Source of the DNA: Paracyclopina nana
Taxonomy: Eukaryota; Arthropoda; Copepoda; Cyclopoida; Cyclopettidae
Assembly (NCBI GenBank): GCA_019096065.1
Contig: JAGUCH010000003.1
Location: 3,224,001-3,288,000 of the forward strand
Direction of reading: 5' to 3'
DNA: 64,000 nucleotides
In this document: piece by piece, positions 12,288-25,597 of the stretch
Position numbering within the stretch: the first letter of the stretch is position 1
How the letters are laid out: the number at the start of each line of letters is the position of its first letter
Position numbers and translations under genes: made by a program
Notes under the pieces: model-generated
What the model was told of the DNA's origin: nothing
Seen by the model: the letters and a program-made list of their open reading frames with translations, nothing else
Databases searched by the model: none

Positions 12288-12600
12288 GTGGCCCTAGAGC
12301 TCTAGATTTTGATGAGTAGTTCGTTCTCAAAACTCAGTTCCTAAAAACAGCCTAAAGGTGGCCGGCCGGCCTACGGTAGCTCGACATCTGCCCAATTTTG
12401 TTCCACCGTTTATTATGTTATGTTATGCAATTTTTTATTCGAAATTTGGTAATTGTACCGAGAAACCATGAACCCCTCAAACTTTCGTTCCGAACGGAGC
12501 TGTAGTTTGAGCTCTACCTAAGTAATTTTTTTCCAAAAAAAGTTCAGCTGTTGTTGAGAACGAGATACTCTCATCAAAATTGAGTGCTCTAGGTGGTCCC
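12288..12600. repeat. Imperfect inverted repeat, arms of about 55 bp
   Basis: The left arm (about 12288-12341, containing ATTTTGATGAG and TCGTTCTCAA) is matched in reverse complement by the right arm (about 12541-12600, containing TTGAGAACGA and CTCATCAAAAT). The arms enclose about 200 bp with no gene. It could be a MITE remnant or the inner part of the broken foldback-like copy next to it. Confidence 0.5.
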
Positions 12601-12802
12601 AGCCCTTTGACAGCTTTTGAGTAAAAAACCATTGCTGACCGCTCTCTCAGCATAAGGCTATGGCACCAACTGTTCTGAAACTCTTGGGCCATAGCCCAGT
12701 AAGACTTTCAAAGGACTGGTGTTTTGGAAAGTGAAAGATGTAGCCTTTTACCATAATAAAAATCGAAATTAAAAAAATACCTTTCTTAGGAAAAATTAAA
12801 TT

Positions 12803-12875
12803 CGCCCAACGTGGGGCTCGAACCCACGACCCTGAGATTAAGAGTCTCATGCTCTACCGACTGAGCTAGCCGGGC
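12803..12875 (-). tRNA. tRNA-Lys (anticodon CTT)
   Basis: The 73-nt minus-strand sequence folds as a complete cloverleaf. The acceptor stem is GCCCGGC with GTTGGGC; the D-arm is GCTCAGTCGGTAGAGC; the anticodon stem is TGAGA/TCTCA with loop CTCTTAA (anticodon CTT); and the T-arm is GTGGG TTCGAGC CCCAC. Box A and box B internal promoter sequences are intact, there is no intron, and a T5 polymerase III terminator lies at 12791-12795 just downstream. It sits alone in a repeat-rich stretch with 'TTTGCCCC' tracts on both sides. Confidence 0.96.
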
Positions 12876-14614
12876 TTTCACAATTGCGCTTTGAGAATAG
12901 CTGTATATTAAATCTTAGGACATATGCCTTTCGTAGTTTGCCCCTTTACCACTTACCTTTTTGGATGTTTGTGCGTTTGCCCCCAGGCATTGTTCGCATG
13001 CTTATTTGGACGTTGGGAACATTTTCCCATATTTTTGGGGCTTTTATAACCGGGCTTATAATGAGTTTTAAAAATTTTCTGTTCCGATAATACAAAAAAC
13101 AACAACTACTTATGTACATTTAGGGGATCTAGTTTCTTGCAAATGCCCCACAGGGAACTGTAGTCAATTAACTCAAATTTTTATGCTTACATTTTTTGAG
13201 ATTAATTTTTATTTCCTCCCACTACTCATATGATCATCAATTTCTTCGCCAGCTTTTTCTTTTTAAGGATCCGGTTCTCCAAAGAACCATGTAGTCTTCA
13301 AATGATTTGTATAGCTCGAAGGAGTCACAATGCCAAAGCTAAGAATGCATAAAAAATTAGCTTTTGATAGTGAGTAGCTGTAGGTTTGATGCATAAAGTA
13401 GCCAGAGTTTTTATTTTGTGAATGAGCTAGCTGCAACCAGGCTCACAAATCAATCTACATCACATTTTCTGATGTGCTCAGAATAACTGCACAAATATTG
13501 TTATTTGGAGTAAGTCTGCAGAAAGTGCTATGACTAACTTATTGATGGCACAAAGCAAGAGCAGAAGGGGTGAATTTCATGAGTCATACAGTTTTAGCAT
13601 CAGGTAAGCTTCCCTATGACTCATGGTCGAGAAATCGATCAAACTTGGTAAAAGTTCGTTCGTTCACACGTGTATGTTTCGTCAATAATGATTGCTTTTT
13701 CCGCTTAATGTGCACAAACAGACAAATACAAAGCCCACATCATGAGTGAAAAAGAAAGCCAACTTTGCTCTAAATGAGGGCAATTAAATGCACTGAGTAG
13801 CATGATATCAAAAAGGTGCATTTTTGCTTAGGTCTAAATTCTCATACCTACTAAAGTGGAACCAGTACAAGCAATAATAGGATTGTGTTTATTGAGCCAT
13901 ACAAATCACAAGCTATTTAGAGGAGATGTAAGTAAGGTGAAAGAAATTGCTTTCACTCCTCACTGGGAATGTTTTTCAATTATTTGCGCTTTATCATGCA
14001 CAAAACAGGCATATATGAAAGGAATTTCTCAGGCAATAAGGATAAAATGCAATAGAGGCAATTACAGCATGCAATCGACTTTATGGGAAATAATACGGCA
14101 ATTTCGTGACAAGCGTGTATTAGTCATCACCTGCTTATTGATATAACTTTAGATGCAATTTACATCAGTGACCAAGTGCAAGTGGGTTAGTAGGTTTACA
14201 GTTTGCGCTATTTCCATAAGATTTTTTCCGTTTTGATAGCATTTTTCCTTTTTTTACTGAAGCGCTACATGAAAAAGCTGATTTGAATGATACAAATAAC
14301 TCTTCTTATCCATTTTATCATTGAAGTTCACATCTTCAAGTGCACTTGTGCCTCACTAGAGAATATTGGCTTACCGCACCCCGAAAGTAAAGTCACGTGA
14401 CTCCTTTTGACGAATAATACGCCACCTTTTTAAATGTCTCTTTCTCTATTGGTTCAGCGCTTATCACGTGACACTCGAGTCATTTCCTTTCTCTGGAAAC
14501 CGCCTCAAAAATTCGTTGCAGTGTTGTCGTGACCTCCTAGCTGGTTTAACGGCTTCCATAACGATAAATTCGACTCCAAACTTCATCCGAAAACTCTAAT
14601 CTCCAACTTCCATC
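12876..14614. other. Intergenic region upstream of alpha-tubulin
   Basis: Apart from the weak TTTGCCCC tract at about 12910-12995 I see no gene or repeat. The last 300 bp before the tubulin ATG probably hold its promoter; GTCACGTGAC (14392-14401) and ATCACGTGACA (14463-14473) are two E-box-like CACGTG palindromes there. Confidence 0.4.
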
Positions 14615-16084
<1,470 letters not shown>

Positions 16085-16248
16085 GAAGCTTTAAATCCCC
16101 AACTTTTCATTTTAAAATTGGACCTACTACATTCCGTCATTTTCACTGCTCATTTTCATGTACTTACCACAAAGAAGATATCTTATGCTTTTCCCAAAAC
16201 ATTTGGTCTTCCTTTGTCCTCCATCTCACGAAATTGAATGTTTTATTC

Positions 16249-16254
16249 AATAAA
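16249..16254 (+). other. Polyadenylation signal of alpha-tubulin
   Basis: AATAAA, 165 bases after the stop codon, in an AT-rich 3' untranslated region. Confidence 0.6.
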
Positions 16255-16813
16255 TCAGATCTTTTTGTTACAGAAAACATGTTTTTTTACTGATCATAAA
16301 ATCGAGGACATGCAATCATCGTCTCCATCGAGGTTTAGCTCACCGTAATGGGCATTAGCATTATTCTCTCTGACACACCTTAGAGCTATAGCTAAAAGTG
16401 GAAAACCAAGGCCATTTGATCATGGAAAAGCCTTGGCGGAAAATAACTTCGAATCACAATTCCATGACAGTTGCAATGAAGAGTATACAGAGAGTAGACA
16501 ACTTTAAATCGTCTCGAGAAAATGGACTTATCCAAGGACTTATTGTCACACAAACACGATGTCGTCGAGCAGGTGAGCTCGGATAGCAAAATGTAATGCA
16601 GTGGGAGCTAAAATGATTGCCTTAGTAGCCATGTATTTTTGGCTGCCAAGCTGTCCAATTTTGGGGTCAAGGACTGGGATAACAGGATTGCCTCTGAACA
16701 AGCAATGCAATGGTTAGATCAATACGTTGATGGCCTTTACAGCACTAAGAAATCCTGAGTACCTCTGTGTAGTTATATCAATATACTGTATATATAGTTT
16801 ATTAATTTCGATC
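16255..16813. other. Intergenic region, tubulin / WASHC3 (convergent)
   Basis: 3' flanks of two convergent genes. No further reading frame, RNA gene or repeat that I can support. Confidence 0.5.
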
Positions 16814-17254
16814 CTATGGGAACTTGGCAATAAAGTCATCAATTTGATTAGGGTCAAAGTTTGAACTGAGCATCTTGAGCTTGACAGCTTGTTTTGGCAC
16901 TCCAACAATAATCATTTTCTTGAAAACCTCAAAAACTGGGTCCATTTCAGAAACAGGCTGCACCATTTCAGTATTGATGTGCTCTTCAATTGGATCTGAG
17001 CTGGGCTCAACACTAGTATTTGCTTGGCCTGCCAATTGTGGCACAGAATCCAACTTATGTTCTAGCAGGGCAAGGGACGTCTCAATTTTATCCAGTTTGA
17101 AGGCAAGATCAGCAAGCTTAATATCACATGTTTGACAGAAGTTGGACAGTAAATGCACAGTTTGCAACACAAAATGATTGACAAATTTGAGGACTCTTTT
17201 TCTTTGGAGTCCTTCAATGGTTGAGTAGTCAACTCCAGATACTGACTGTTCCAT
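16814..17254 (-). CDS. WASHC3: WASH complex subunit 3 (CCDC53) homolog
   Basis: Small coiled-coil subunit of the WASH complex, which drives Arp2/3 actin nucleation on endosomes. A single-exon frame of 146 residues. The N-terminal half matches the family pattern: LQRKRVLKFVNHFVLQTVHL, then CDIKLADLAFKLDKIETSLALLEHKLDSVP. A variable Ser/Glu-rich linker follows, then the conserved C-terminal VFKKMIIVGVPKQAVKLKM. It is shorter than the vertebrate protein (about 190) because the acidic tail after the last helix is missing; it stops shortly after FDPNQIDDFIAKFP. The 3' end faces alpha-tubulin. Confidence 0.83.
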   Translation of the reverse strand: MEQSVSGVDYSTIEGLQRKRVLKFVNHFVLQTVHLLSNFCQTCDIKLADLAFKLDKIETSLALLEHKLDSVPQLAGQANTSVEPSSDPIEEHINTEMVQPVSEMDPVFEVFKKMIIVGVPKQAVKLKMLSSNFDPNQIDDFIAKFP

Positions 17255-17986
17255 TGTTGGCCTATTTGATGCAGCTTTTCACATTTCTCCTTATCAAATG
17301 ACAGTTGTCTTTCTTTAATCGTAAGTCACAACAATGTCGAGGAGTTACCAGAGATGTATCATGAAACGGCCAAAATAGATGTCATCTTAGGAACATCAAA
17401 AGGGAAGTCCGTGTAGGAAATTTATTCACATAAGTATCATAACAATAACATTGATGTAGGGCGATCCCAGCGGCCTTTATGGGCAACATTTGTGATTTTC
17501 AGCTGACACTGCTCGAGCAAAAAAACTGAGTTAGCGCGTTTTTGCGACTCGTAAAGTAGTTCAAAATAAAGACCCAAGCACACAAGAGTTATCAATTTTT
17601 GTAAAGGATTACTTTATGACAGTAAAATAAAATGGTTTTAAATCTATTATACCCAAAAAAAACTTAAAACATCAAGACGTTAGAGTCCTGAAGCTATGCA
17701 TTTGTAAAAACAAAGTAACCATTTACTATAGCTATTTGCCCTAAATAAAGTGGCTCGACTAATGCATACAAAATGTGATTTTGAACTCGGCTCACAAGTG
17801 TTTCTTCAAAAAACTCGGTAGATGGAGTGTCTTTGTTATGATGCTGCTGTCTATTACATTCATGGCCGATTGAGCATAAACACTTAGATACCCAAGAACA
17901 AGGGTAGAAAACTTGCTAAACTGCTAGGGCTCAATTTTGAAATGCAAAAAATAAACTTAGCAGATTTACATGAAACTATATTTTAT
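17255..17986. other. Intergenic region, WASHC3 / GINS3
   Basis: Holds the promoter of WASHC3 and the 3' flank of GINS3. Nothing else recognisable. Confidence 0.5.
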
Positions 17987-18592
17987 TCAAGACATCGCAC
18001 TGGCCTTTCGTTTATTGTGCCTTTGCACCATTACAGCAGTCTTAATTTGACCGGTTTTCCTTTTGGACCAGGTGGCTTGCAATTTCATAGATTTTTGGCC
18101 TTGCTCATAAAGGATTCTTTCCAGAGCGTCCAGCCGCTCAGTATTTACAAGCAAATCGCACTCCATTGAATTACTTGAACCATCCATAATTCTCCTATAC
18201 CGTTTTGTTAGCGTTTCCACGAGAATCCTTCCAATCTCTTCAGCTTCTGGTGTGGCGAGCTTCATCAAATGTCTCCCTGTTTCATAGTAAGTGGGGCCAA
18301 GCTGATGCAAATTGACGGCATCAGGATCGGCAGAAACAATTTGCCGCTTCTTTTCATTAAAGCTTGGAGGCATTGCTAGAGTGGCACGGTTTTTCGCCTT
18401 CAAAACTTTCGCCATCCACAATGGCAGCTCTAATTTTGCTCCTTTAGACAATGTTCCACTTCTAGAAGAAGAAGAGGGATCTAAGAAGCCTAGCTTAGGA
18501 AGATCTTCGTTGGTGATCACTGGAATTCGCTCTTGTTCAGCCAAAATGTCGAGCAATGAGAAATAGTCCGGACTGTACGATGGGTTACACAT
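17987..18592 (-). CDS. GINS3: DNA replication complex GINS subunit PSF3
   Basis: Subunit of the GINS tetramer, part of the CMG (Cdc45-MCM-GINS) replicative helicase. Intronless frame of 201 residues. The family pattern is clear: YFSLLDILAEQERIPV near the start, GAKLELPLWMAKVL, then VSADPDAVNLHQLGPTYYETG, the helix ILVETLTKRYRRIMDGS, and LDALERILYEQGQKS near the end. Length is close to the human protein (216). Divergent to SF1 with about 740 bp between the two start codons. Confidence 0.93.
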   Translation of the reverse strand: MCNPSYSPDYFSLLDILAEQERIPVITNEDLPKLGFLDPSSSSRSGTLSKGAKLELPLWMAKVLKAKNRATLAMPPSFNEKKRQIVSADPDAVNLHQLGPTYYETGRHLMKLATPEAEEIGRILVETLTKRYRRIMDGSSNSMECDLLVNTERLDALERILYEQGQKSMKLQATWSKRKTGQIKTAVMVQRHNKRKASAMS

Positions 18593-19332
18593 GTTTTTTT
18601 AAATAGAACGATTGACGTTCGCATTGACGAAATGCCTTTTTGAGCAAAAAAGTCAAGTTTCAAGTTTGTAAAATTTTCGCGCTTCAAGTGAAACAAGCTT
18701 ACCATCAATTAAAAAAACGACGTAAGGTAATCTTAGACCCTATTTTGACATATAAAAATAATTAAAAATTGATTAAAATAATTCATTTTTTAATAATTCA
18801 GCTTGACGAGACTATTTTTATAATGTTAACTATATTTTACTCAATTTCTCTGCTAGCCGCAAAATCAGGCAACTTTTTTAAGGCATCATGGTCTTTTTTG
18901 GAAAAGTTGCAAAATAATTTTCAAAAATCACATAATGACTCTTTCTTGAGACATTAGTGTTTGAAAAAATTTCATTGTTGTCAAAGAATTTTGTAACTAC
19001 CTTTCCTAGCATTTACCTACTTAAGCTTGGTTATGCGGTTGTACAGGTTCCTTCTGATAATATTTGAAGCTATCGTGCCACTATATTTTAGCCCAATTGC
19101 ACTTACCATACTCGATTGGAGGTGCTTAAATTGCCAAATTAATGAAAAAAAACCAAGCAAAACTGGAAAAAAAGTTGTGAAATGAAGAAGCGATCATCTA
19201 TCTAACGATTAGTTGTCAATAACTTTTATTATTCTAGAAATATTAAAAGTTAGAGTCAAAAACGGTCCTTCACATAAACACGCCATCTTGACGAGAAAAA
19301 TTGACGTGTAAACAACGCTAAGAGCCGGCAAA
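18593..19332. promoter_or_regulatory. Divergent intergenic region, GINS3 / SF1
   Basis: Shared upstream region of two divergent housekeeping genes, AT-rich in the middle. No other gene seen; the short frames here lack any motif. Confidence 0.4.
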
Positions 19333-22128
19333 ATGTCTCGCAATGGGGCCGGTATGTCGGGAGCGAACAATATCCCACTCGGCTCGAGAACCTCAGGAGG
19401 CTCTTTAGCGGCCGCAGCATCTTCACTTGGAGGAGTTTCCCTCTTGAACCCCTCCTATTTGTCTGGTCAAGAAACCTCGCCTGCTCCTTCATCTAGGAAG
19501 AGCAAATTTGGGCCTCCTGTCGAAGGTAGGAACATCCGTTGTCGTTTTTCCAAGAGCGTACTTTAAGCTAGATTTTCCAGGCATAGGACCTCCTCCAGTT
19601 ATTGGAGATCCCTCGTTTTTCACGGATGAGCCTAGCCGCAAAAAGCCCAACATGGACGTGATTAATAGCATAAATGCTGCTTTAAAAGGCAAGTCTTCTT
19701 CTTCGGCGACGAGTGGTGGAAGTGAAACTGAAAAGCCCAAAGAGGAGAGCCGTGAAGAGAGGAGGCGTAAAAGGAAGTCACGTTGGGGAGGTGTGGATGG
19801 TGCTGAGAAAACGTTCATACCCGGAATGCCCACGATGATGCCCCAAGGCTTATCCAAGGAGCAAGAGGAAGCCTACTTGCGTAAGTGCCAATTTCAAGGC
19901 AGCCCTTTTCAGCCTGTTTTGAGCAAACCTTAAGCGTCATTGTGCCATGCTAGTCCATGGGTGAGTATATAGATATGGCTCAAAATGGCCTGAAAAGGGC
20001 TTTTCACAAAATTCTTAGACTCAGATACGTAGGATTTTTTTATTGTGTATATTCTTTCTTCCCATTGATATGTTGATGAAGCAATTCTTAGAGGAGGAAG
20101 GAATCTGAGAGATATAATTATGCTCCATAAAAAGCGTCTAACTCTCGGGCTTTTATGCCCGCTAACCCCGTTCTTTTACAGTTCAGCTGAAAATCGAGGA
20201 TTCCAGTCGACGCTTGCGAACAGGCGACCTCGGCATCCCGCTCAACCCCGAAGAAAGGTTTGCACCCCACAGAGTTCATCTTCTTCTTCTTCTTCAAAGG
20301 CTGCTTTTAGGACCACATACGGTTTAATTCAGTTTTAATTTAGATACTTCTTCTACAAGACCTCGCGGGCACACGATAATTTTAAAATTATTCCGCTGCC
20401 TTATGATGAAAGTTTAATGTTGCAGGTCTTTTAGCTATTATGCGGCTGCATAATAATCACAATAATCTTCTTTGAAATCAACTTTCGAGGAAATTAATGA
20501 TGATTTTAATGTTGCAGGTCAAAACATAACTGAGATCTTTTTGCAGCGTTAATTCATCATCCTTTTCAGCAACATAATGACGATCATGATTTCCTTTTCT
20601 TAGCGAAAAATCATTTAGAGCTGCTGCAGCGAAGAAGCGTGACTAAGTACTCTGCATTTCTCCCCTTTAGATCGCCATCTCCCGAGCCAATTTACAGCTC
20701 GGATGGAAAGAGGTTGAACACGCGTGAGTACCGAAAGCGGAAAGAGCTTGAGGAAACCAGGCACTCTGCAATTCAGAGAATGATCGCTATGAATCCGGAA
20801 TACAAGCCGCCTCCAGATTACAAGTAATTTAATTTTTTGTCAAATGATGCAGCTATGACTTTTTTTTAACTTGTTTGCTTTTTTAGGCCACCTATGATCA
20901 AGGTCAATGACAAGGTGATGATTCCCCAAGAGGAGCACCCTGAAATCAACTTTGTGGGCCTTTTGATTGGACCTCGTGGAAATACCCTCAAATGTAAATT
21001 GAGCAAAGGATCTTCTCATGAAAAATGGATAGCTTATGAGTTTTCGTTGCAGCTATGGAATCTGAGACTGGAGCCAAAATCATCATAAGGGGAAAAGGAT
21101 CGGTCAAAGAGGGCAAAGTTGGACGGAAAGATGGACAACCGTTGCCTGGCGAGGATGAGCCACTGCATGCTTACGTTACTGCTACCAATCCAGAGTCGGT
21201 AAAAAAGGCCGTGGAGAAAATAAAGCAAATCATCAAAGAAGCAGTGGACGTGCCTGAGGGCCAGAACGACTTGAGAAAGCATCAGCTTAGGGAGTTGGCG
21301 TTACTCAACGGAACTCTGAGGGAAGGCGATGGCCCCAGATGTTCAAACTGCGGAGGAGCTGATCACAAAGCATGGCAATGCCAGGATAAACCTAATGTTA
21401 CCAACAACGTCATTTGCTCCACTTGCGGAGGCGTTGGACACATTGCCAAAGATTGCTTGGGAAAGAAATCGTGGAACGAGCCCAAAACAGCCATGGATGA
21501 GGAGTACATGTCCCTGATGGCCGAATTGGGAGAAGGGCCCCCGCCTCCTGGAACTGGAAAGGAAGATAAGCAAGCTTGGAGAAACAACTCTGGTGGAGGC
21601 CGAATGTTTGGAGGACCTCCTAGAGCCCCACGGCCTTTGATGGGACCCAGGGGTGCCCCGCCTCCTCCACCAGGGGAATTTGATAATGGTTCATGGGGTG
21701 GTGGGCCTGTGCCCCCGCCCCCACCTCCGGGCACCAAACCGCCTAGTGGGGGAGGGCATAATTGGAACATGCCACCTCCGCCCCCCGGTTTGGGCCCACC
21801 CCCTGGTCAATGGGGTGGCGGCAATTCTGGTGGTTTTGGATTGCCTCCTCCAGGATATGGAGTGCCTCCACCCCCGCCAGGCTCTGGGCCTCCGCCAGGG
21901 CCTCCGGGAACCGGCAACAACCATTGGAATTCGTGGCCTCAGCCTGGTCCTGTTCCTCCACCGCAAAGGTCATTCGCCCCTCCACCTCCGGGAGCTCCTC
22001 CTGGCATGCCCCCCTCTTGGCCTCCTCCACCAGGATGGCAACCCCCGACCACATCATCGAGTGGTAACAACGAATCTGGCATTTTGTCCAACCTATTTTG
22101 TGCCCCGCCACCTCCACCACCTTCGTAA
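19333..22128 (+). CDS. SF1: Splicing factor 1 (branch-point binding protein)
   Basis: Binds the intron branch-point sequence and U2AF in early spliceosome assembly. Six exons: 19333-19525, 19581-19880, 20182-20257, 20671-20823, 20887-20993 and 21053-22128, giving 634 residues. The N-terminal part has the U2AF-ligand-type KRKSRWGG motif; then come the helix-hairpin region ([40 protein letters not shown]) and the KH-QUA2 domain with [12 protein letters not shown] and [15 protein letters not shown]. Two CCHC zinc knuckles follow, [14 protein letters not shown] and [14 protein letters not shown]. The last 200 residues are almost pure Pro/Gly/Trp low complexity. Introns 2 and 3 (301 and 413 bp) are long for this locus. 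Polyadenylation signal at 22153. Confidence 0.95.
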
Positions 22129-22152
22129 CTTCTTGTACCTAGCTTTGAGTGA

Positions 22153-22158
22153 AATAAA
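22153..22158 (+). other. Polyadenylation signal of SF1
   Basis: AATAAA, 25 bases after the SF1 stop and 75 bases before the HSD17B12 stop on the opposite strand. Confidence 0.6.
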
Positions 22159-22233
22159 TTCAATTCGGTCATAATTGCTCTATTTTGCTTTTCATCATCA
22201 TCAACAGGGACAGAGATCACTTGAAAAATGCAT

Positions 22234-23192
22234 TTAATTTGATTTTTTGAGTAAGGCTTTTGCTCTAATATTTTTTATCTCTTTATAAACCAAATTGGTA
22301 ACAATTGACCTTGGCAAGCAAGTAGTGAAAGTTGCCATTAGATCATGGGCCCAATATCCCGTTGTTCTTTGATCAATACCCAATCTTGATATGGCTGACT
22401 TGACAAAAGCATCAGGAGTTGGAGCAAATAGGTTTGGCCCTTTCAAGTTGCTCATTTTAGTCACTACATAGCCAGGAAGGACAACTTGAACTGTGATGCC
22501 ACAGCTCTCATACTCCTTTGCCAGACTTTGAGAGAATAGGTCCACATAGGATTTTGAGGCTGCATACACGGAAAGCAAAGGCGTGGGGAAATTGGCAGAG
22601 AGGCTAGAGATGTTAATTATAGCTCCTGCCTTTCTTGCCACCATTTGTGGCAAAACAATTCTCGTCATAGTGTTCAAGGATGTAATGTTGACATTGATCA
22701 AATCCTCACTCAAGGTCAATTCGAGAAATTCCATTGGATGCTCATAGCTCATGCCTACATTGTTGACGAGCAGTCCTATCTCCACATTCTTGACGAAATC
22801 TTCCACCTTTGGTATGTAAGTGGTAGGGTCCTCCTTAGCAAAGTCTAATTCAAGAATCCTTAAAACGAAAAAAAGTCTTCATAAGATCTTTTTGCATTCA
22901 ATCTGATATACTTGATATCGATTGCAGGGTTGAGCTCAGATAGCTCAGCCGCAACTTCTTCCAGCTTGACAGTGCTTCTGGAGACAAGGATCAAATTCAT
23001 GCCTTTCCTGGCAAGCTCTTGAGCATAAGCTTTGCCAATGCCATCAGTGGATCCAGTGACCAAGGCCCAATTTCCACCACATTTAGTCACGTCGAGGCTG
23101 ACAGCAAGAAATCGCCTGTACGCCCAACTTCCCAGTTTTATCGCCAAATAACTTAAGGCTAGGTAGCCTACACACTCTATTACTTGGCACAT
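22234..23192 (-). CDS. HSD17B12: Very-long-chain 3-oxoacyl-CoA reductase (HSD17B12 type)
   Basis: ER short-chain dehydrogenase that reduces 3-ketoacyl-CoA in fatty-acid elongation. Exons 22912-23192 and 22234-22858 with a 53-bp intron give 301 residues. There is an N-terminal membrane segment. The NADPH site is TGSTDGIGK, followed by LVNNVGMSYEHP, the catalytic Ser in IINISSLSA, and the YxxxK motif YAASKSYVDLFSQ. The protein ends KKSN, a dilysine ER-retrieval signal of KKxx form, which fits the expected location. Convergent with SF1: stop codons are 105 bp apart. Confidence 0.92.
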
Positions 23193-23375
23193 GTTTTTTT
23201 TCTTACAAAGTTGCCTACATAGACATAGTAATAGGTAAGCTGTTCTTACTACTGCTGTCTGTCAATACTGTGATAACGTATCAGAAAGGCACGAGCTTTG
23301 ATGTTGAACTTTTGCTTAGTCGAAATGTACAACTTTATTCACTTAGTAAACTGCACAATCACTATCATAAAATTA

Positions 23376-25597
23376 TTAATCCATATTTGTCTGTCCTTCT
23401 TCCTCTTTCTTTTCTTCTTTCATTGCAATAAATTCATTGTTGCTCTCTACTTCATTAGCATACGTCAAGATAGAAAAAATGAACTGCATGCACCCAAATC
23501 GAACGTATGAGCCATGATGTAAAGCTGCTGGTACTTCGCAACCCCTGGCCATATTAACTTCTGAAGGACTGGTTGAGCAGAAGCAAGCAAAATCATCATT
23601 TGGGCTCTTCATAGCATCTTTGGACATGACCTTCAAGTCTTTCGCCTGAGTAGCTGCCATTGAGTGCAATGTCACATCTCCGGAATAAATGACGTTGTCA
23701 ACCACAGTGCCATGCTCACTATAGTTAAGCAGCTCATAAACTCTCGAATACTGGTCGAAAAATATGGAAGCATGAAATTTGGAAATGCAGTGGCACTTGC
23801 CATATCGACTAAGATCAAGGTCAACACTAGAGCCAAGGCCAACCTTGAATGTTCTGAAACTGATGGGACAAGCGGACCGGTCTTTCAAGTCCAGGGGAAT
23901 GAGTGCAGCTCTGGCCCTAATGTTCAGTTGGGGTGTTTTGTCCACTTTGTCAAACAAAGTGTTGAGCCTTTGCAAGGCCAAAAAGTCCCTTATCTGAGGG
24001 CTTAGCTTAGCGACTGTGCCATAATTGTGACCATTGCGAGCTAGATACCTAGCCAGTTCTTCTTGGGCATCAGCAGAGATTTCGTCCTCAATATCCAGCT
24101 CCAAGTCACACTCAGAGTCGGTGGAATCTCCATCATTGTCAGCCTCCTTTTTCGCCTTTTTCGCCACCTTCGAGTTCTCCTTCTTTTTCTCCTCAGTTGA
24201 AGGTTTGGCTTCCTCACTTGAATCCTTGGCAAGGCTGGCTTGCAAAGATACAAGGCTTCTAAGCCACTCCTCTTGGTCTTCATCCAGGTTCTGAGAAACT
24301 TTCTTGTTTTGATATTCATGCAAAACGTGAGGAGGAAATCCAGTGGTTCTGTTGGCATACGCTGCCTTCACAAAGTCAGGCACCTTGATCCTCAAATTAT
24401 CAGGCTTCTGAGCCTTCAATGTTTTGCTGCGCTGAAAAAGCTTTCCAGACCTCACTTTCCTGAAGAACTCCATCCTCACGGTTTCCACATTGATGGGATT
24501 TTTCGCATATTTTTTCCACAATGCCAGCCTTTCAGACAGTCTCGTAGAGGTTACCAATTTTGAGTCTATGTATTGCTCCACGTGATTTGGGCACATCCAT
24601 CTCTCCTACAGGAAAAATGTAAACCAATGCTGAGTATGAGCTACAAAATTAACACTCACTGAGGGGATTTCACACAATGGAGGGTCAAGACAATCCAAAT
24701 GGTAGACCGATGAGCAGAAATCACAAGTCACTGAGGGAACTCCTCGGCTTGATTTGGAGCAATTGATGCAGTTCTTCATGAAAACAGAATCTTGCTCATC
24801 TTGCCTCTCATCTTTCCATTTCCAGCTATAGGGCAACTGTTCGTGCGGATTCAGCTCATCAGGAAGCTTGAATTGCTCTGCATTCATCACTTGAGTGGCC
24901 TTAATGAGTGCATCGAACGGAGAATTGGTCGTCGGCTTCAGTTTCAAGTACTTGTCATATTTCAACCTGTAAATCTTGACAACTTTTTCGGTCTCAGTCT
25001 TTTCAGGGTGATGTTGCCTTCGATTTCCTCCTCGTCCTCCCCGACCACGACCACTTGGTTTAGAGGGCGTGGCGATTGGGGAAACATCAACTTGAACCAT
25101 GTTAGTGTCAGTGTTCAGTTCGACAGCTTCACTAGCTGGCTGATCCGTGGTTTCAAGCGATAACTTCGAACAAGCTGCAGTCGTTGCCCGAGCTTGCTCC
25201 TTGTAGTAGCAACGTAAACAAACCCAATCGCCCTAAAATGTCATAATGAATTTTTTCCGCGAATCCAGAGATAAATTATAAATTACCAAAGGGATATCTT
25301 CTTCTTCAAGGGGAGGACAGTGGCACGTAAAATGGAAGGAAGCTGGGCAAGAATCACAACAAATCAAATCTCCGCCTTCTCCACAAGCATCACAACAGTC
25401 ATGGTTGTGGCCTTTACCTTCGGAAAAAATTGAAGTCAGGATCTAACCTCCTCGCGAGAAGCTCAACTTTTACCTGGCCGTTTGAAATAGGGATGCAGTT
25501 CCTGTTTCCGACTTTTGGCCTCACCACGCCCAGGAGGAGCAAATAAAGCATTGATTTCGTCCATTAAACATCGTCCTCCATCCTCTATTCCTGCCAT
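23376..25597 (-). CDS. PHF12: PHD finger protein 12 (Pf1) homolog
   Basis: Chromatin adaptor of the Sin3/HDAC (Rpd3S-like) corepressor. Exons on the minus strand: 25474-25597, 25287-25417, 24660-25232 and 23376-24605, giving 685 residues. PHD finger 1 is [23 protein letters not shown] followed by DWVCLRCYY; it is split by an intron. PHD finger 2 is [19 protein letters not shown] followed by RWMCPNH. A Lys/Glu-rich linker leads to a C-terminal FHA-like domain with [20 protein letters not shown] and [12 protein letters not shown], the same order as in PHF12. I chose ATG 25597 because [11 protein letters not shown] aligns with the family start. The frame is open upstream to about 25828 with an internal ATG, so a longer N-terminus is possible. 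Shorter than the vertebrate protein (about 1000) mainly in the middle. Confidence 0.88.

Noticed and set aside
13856..14146. 96-codon plus-strand frame upstream of alpha-tubulin
   Set aside because: No motif; the sequence is AT-rich and lies where only a distal promoter is expected.
21363..22220. Several Gly/Pro/Arg-rich frames on both strands
   Set aside because: Shadows of the Pro/Gly-rich tail of SF1.
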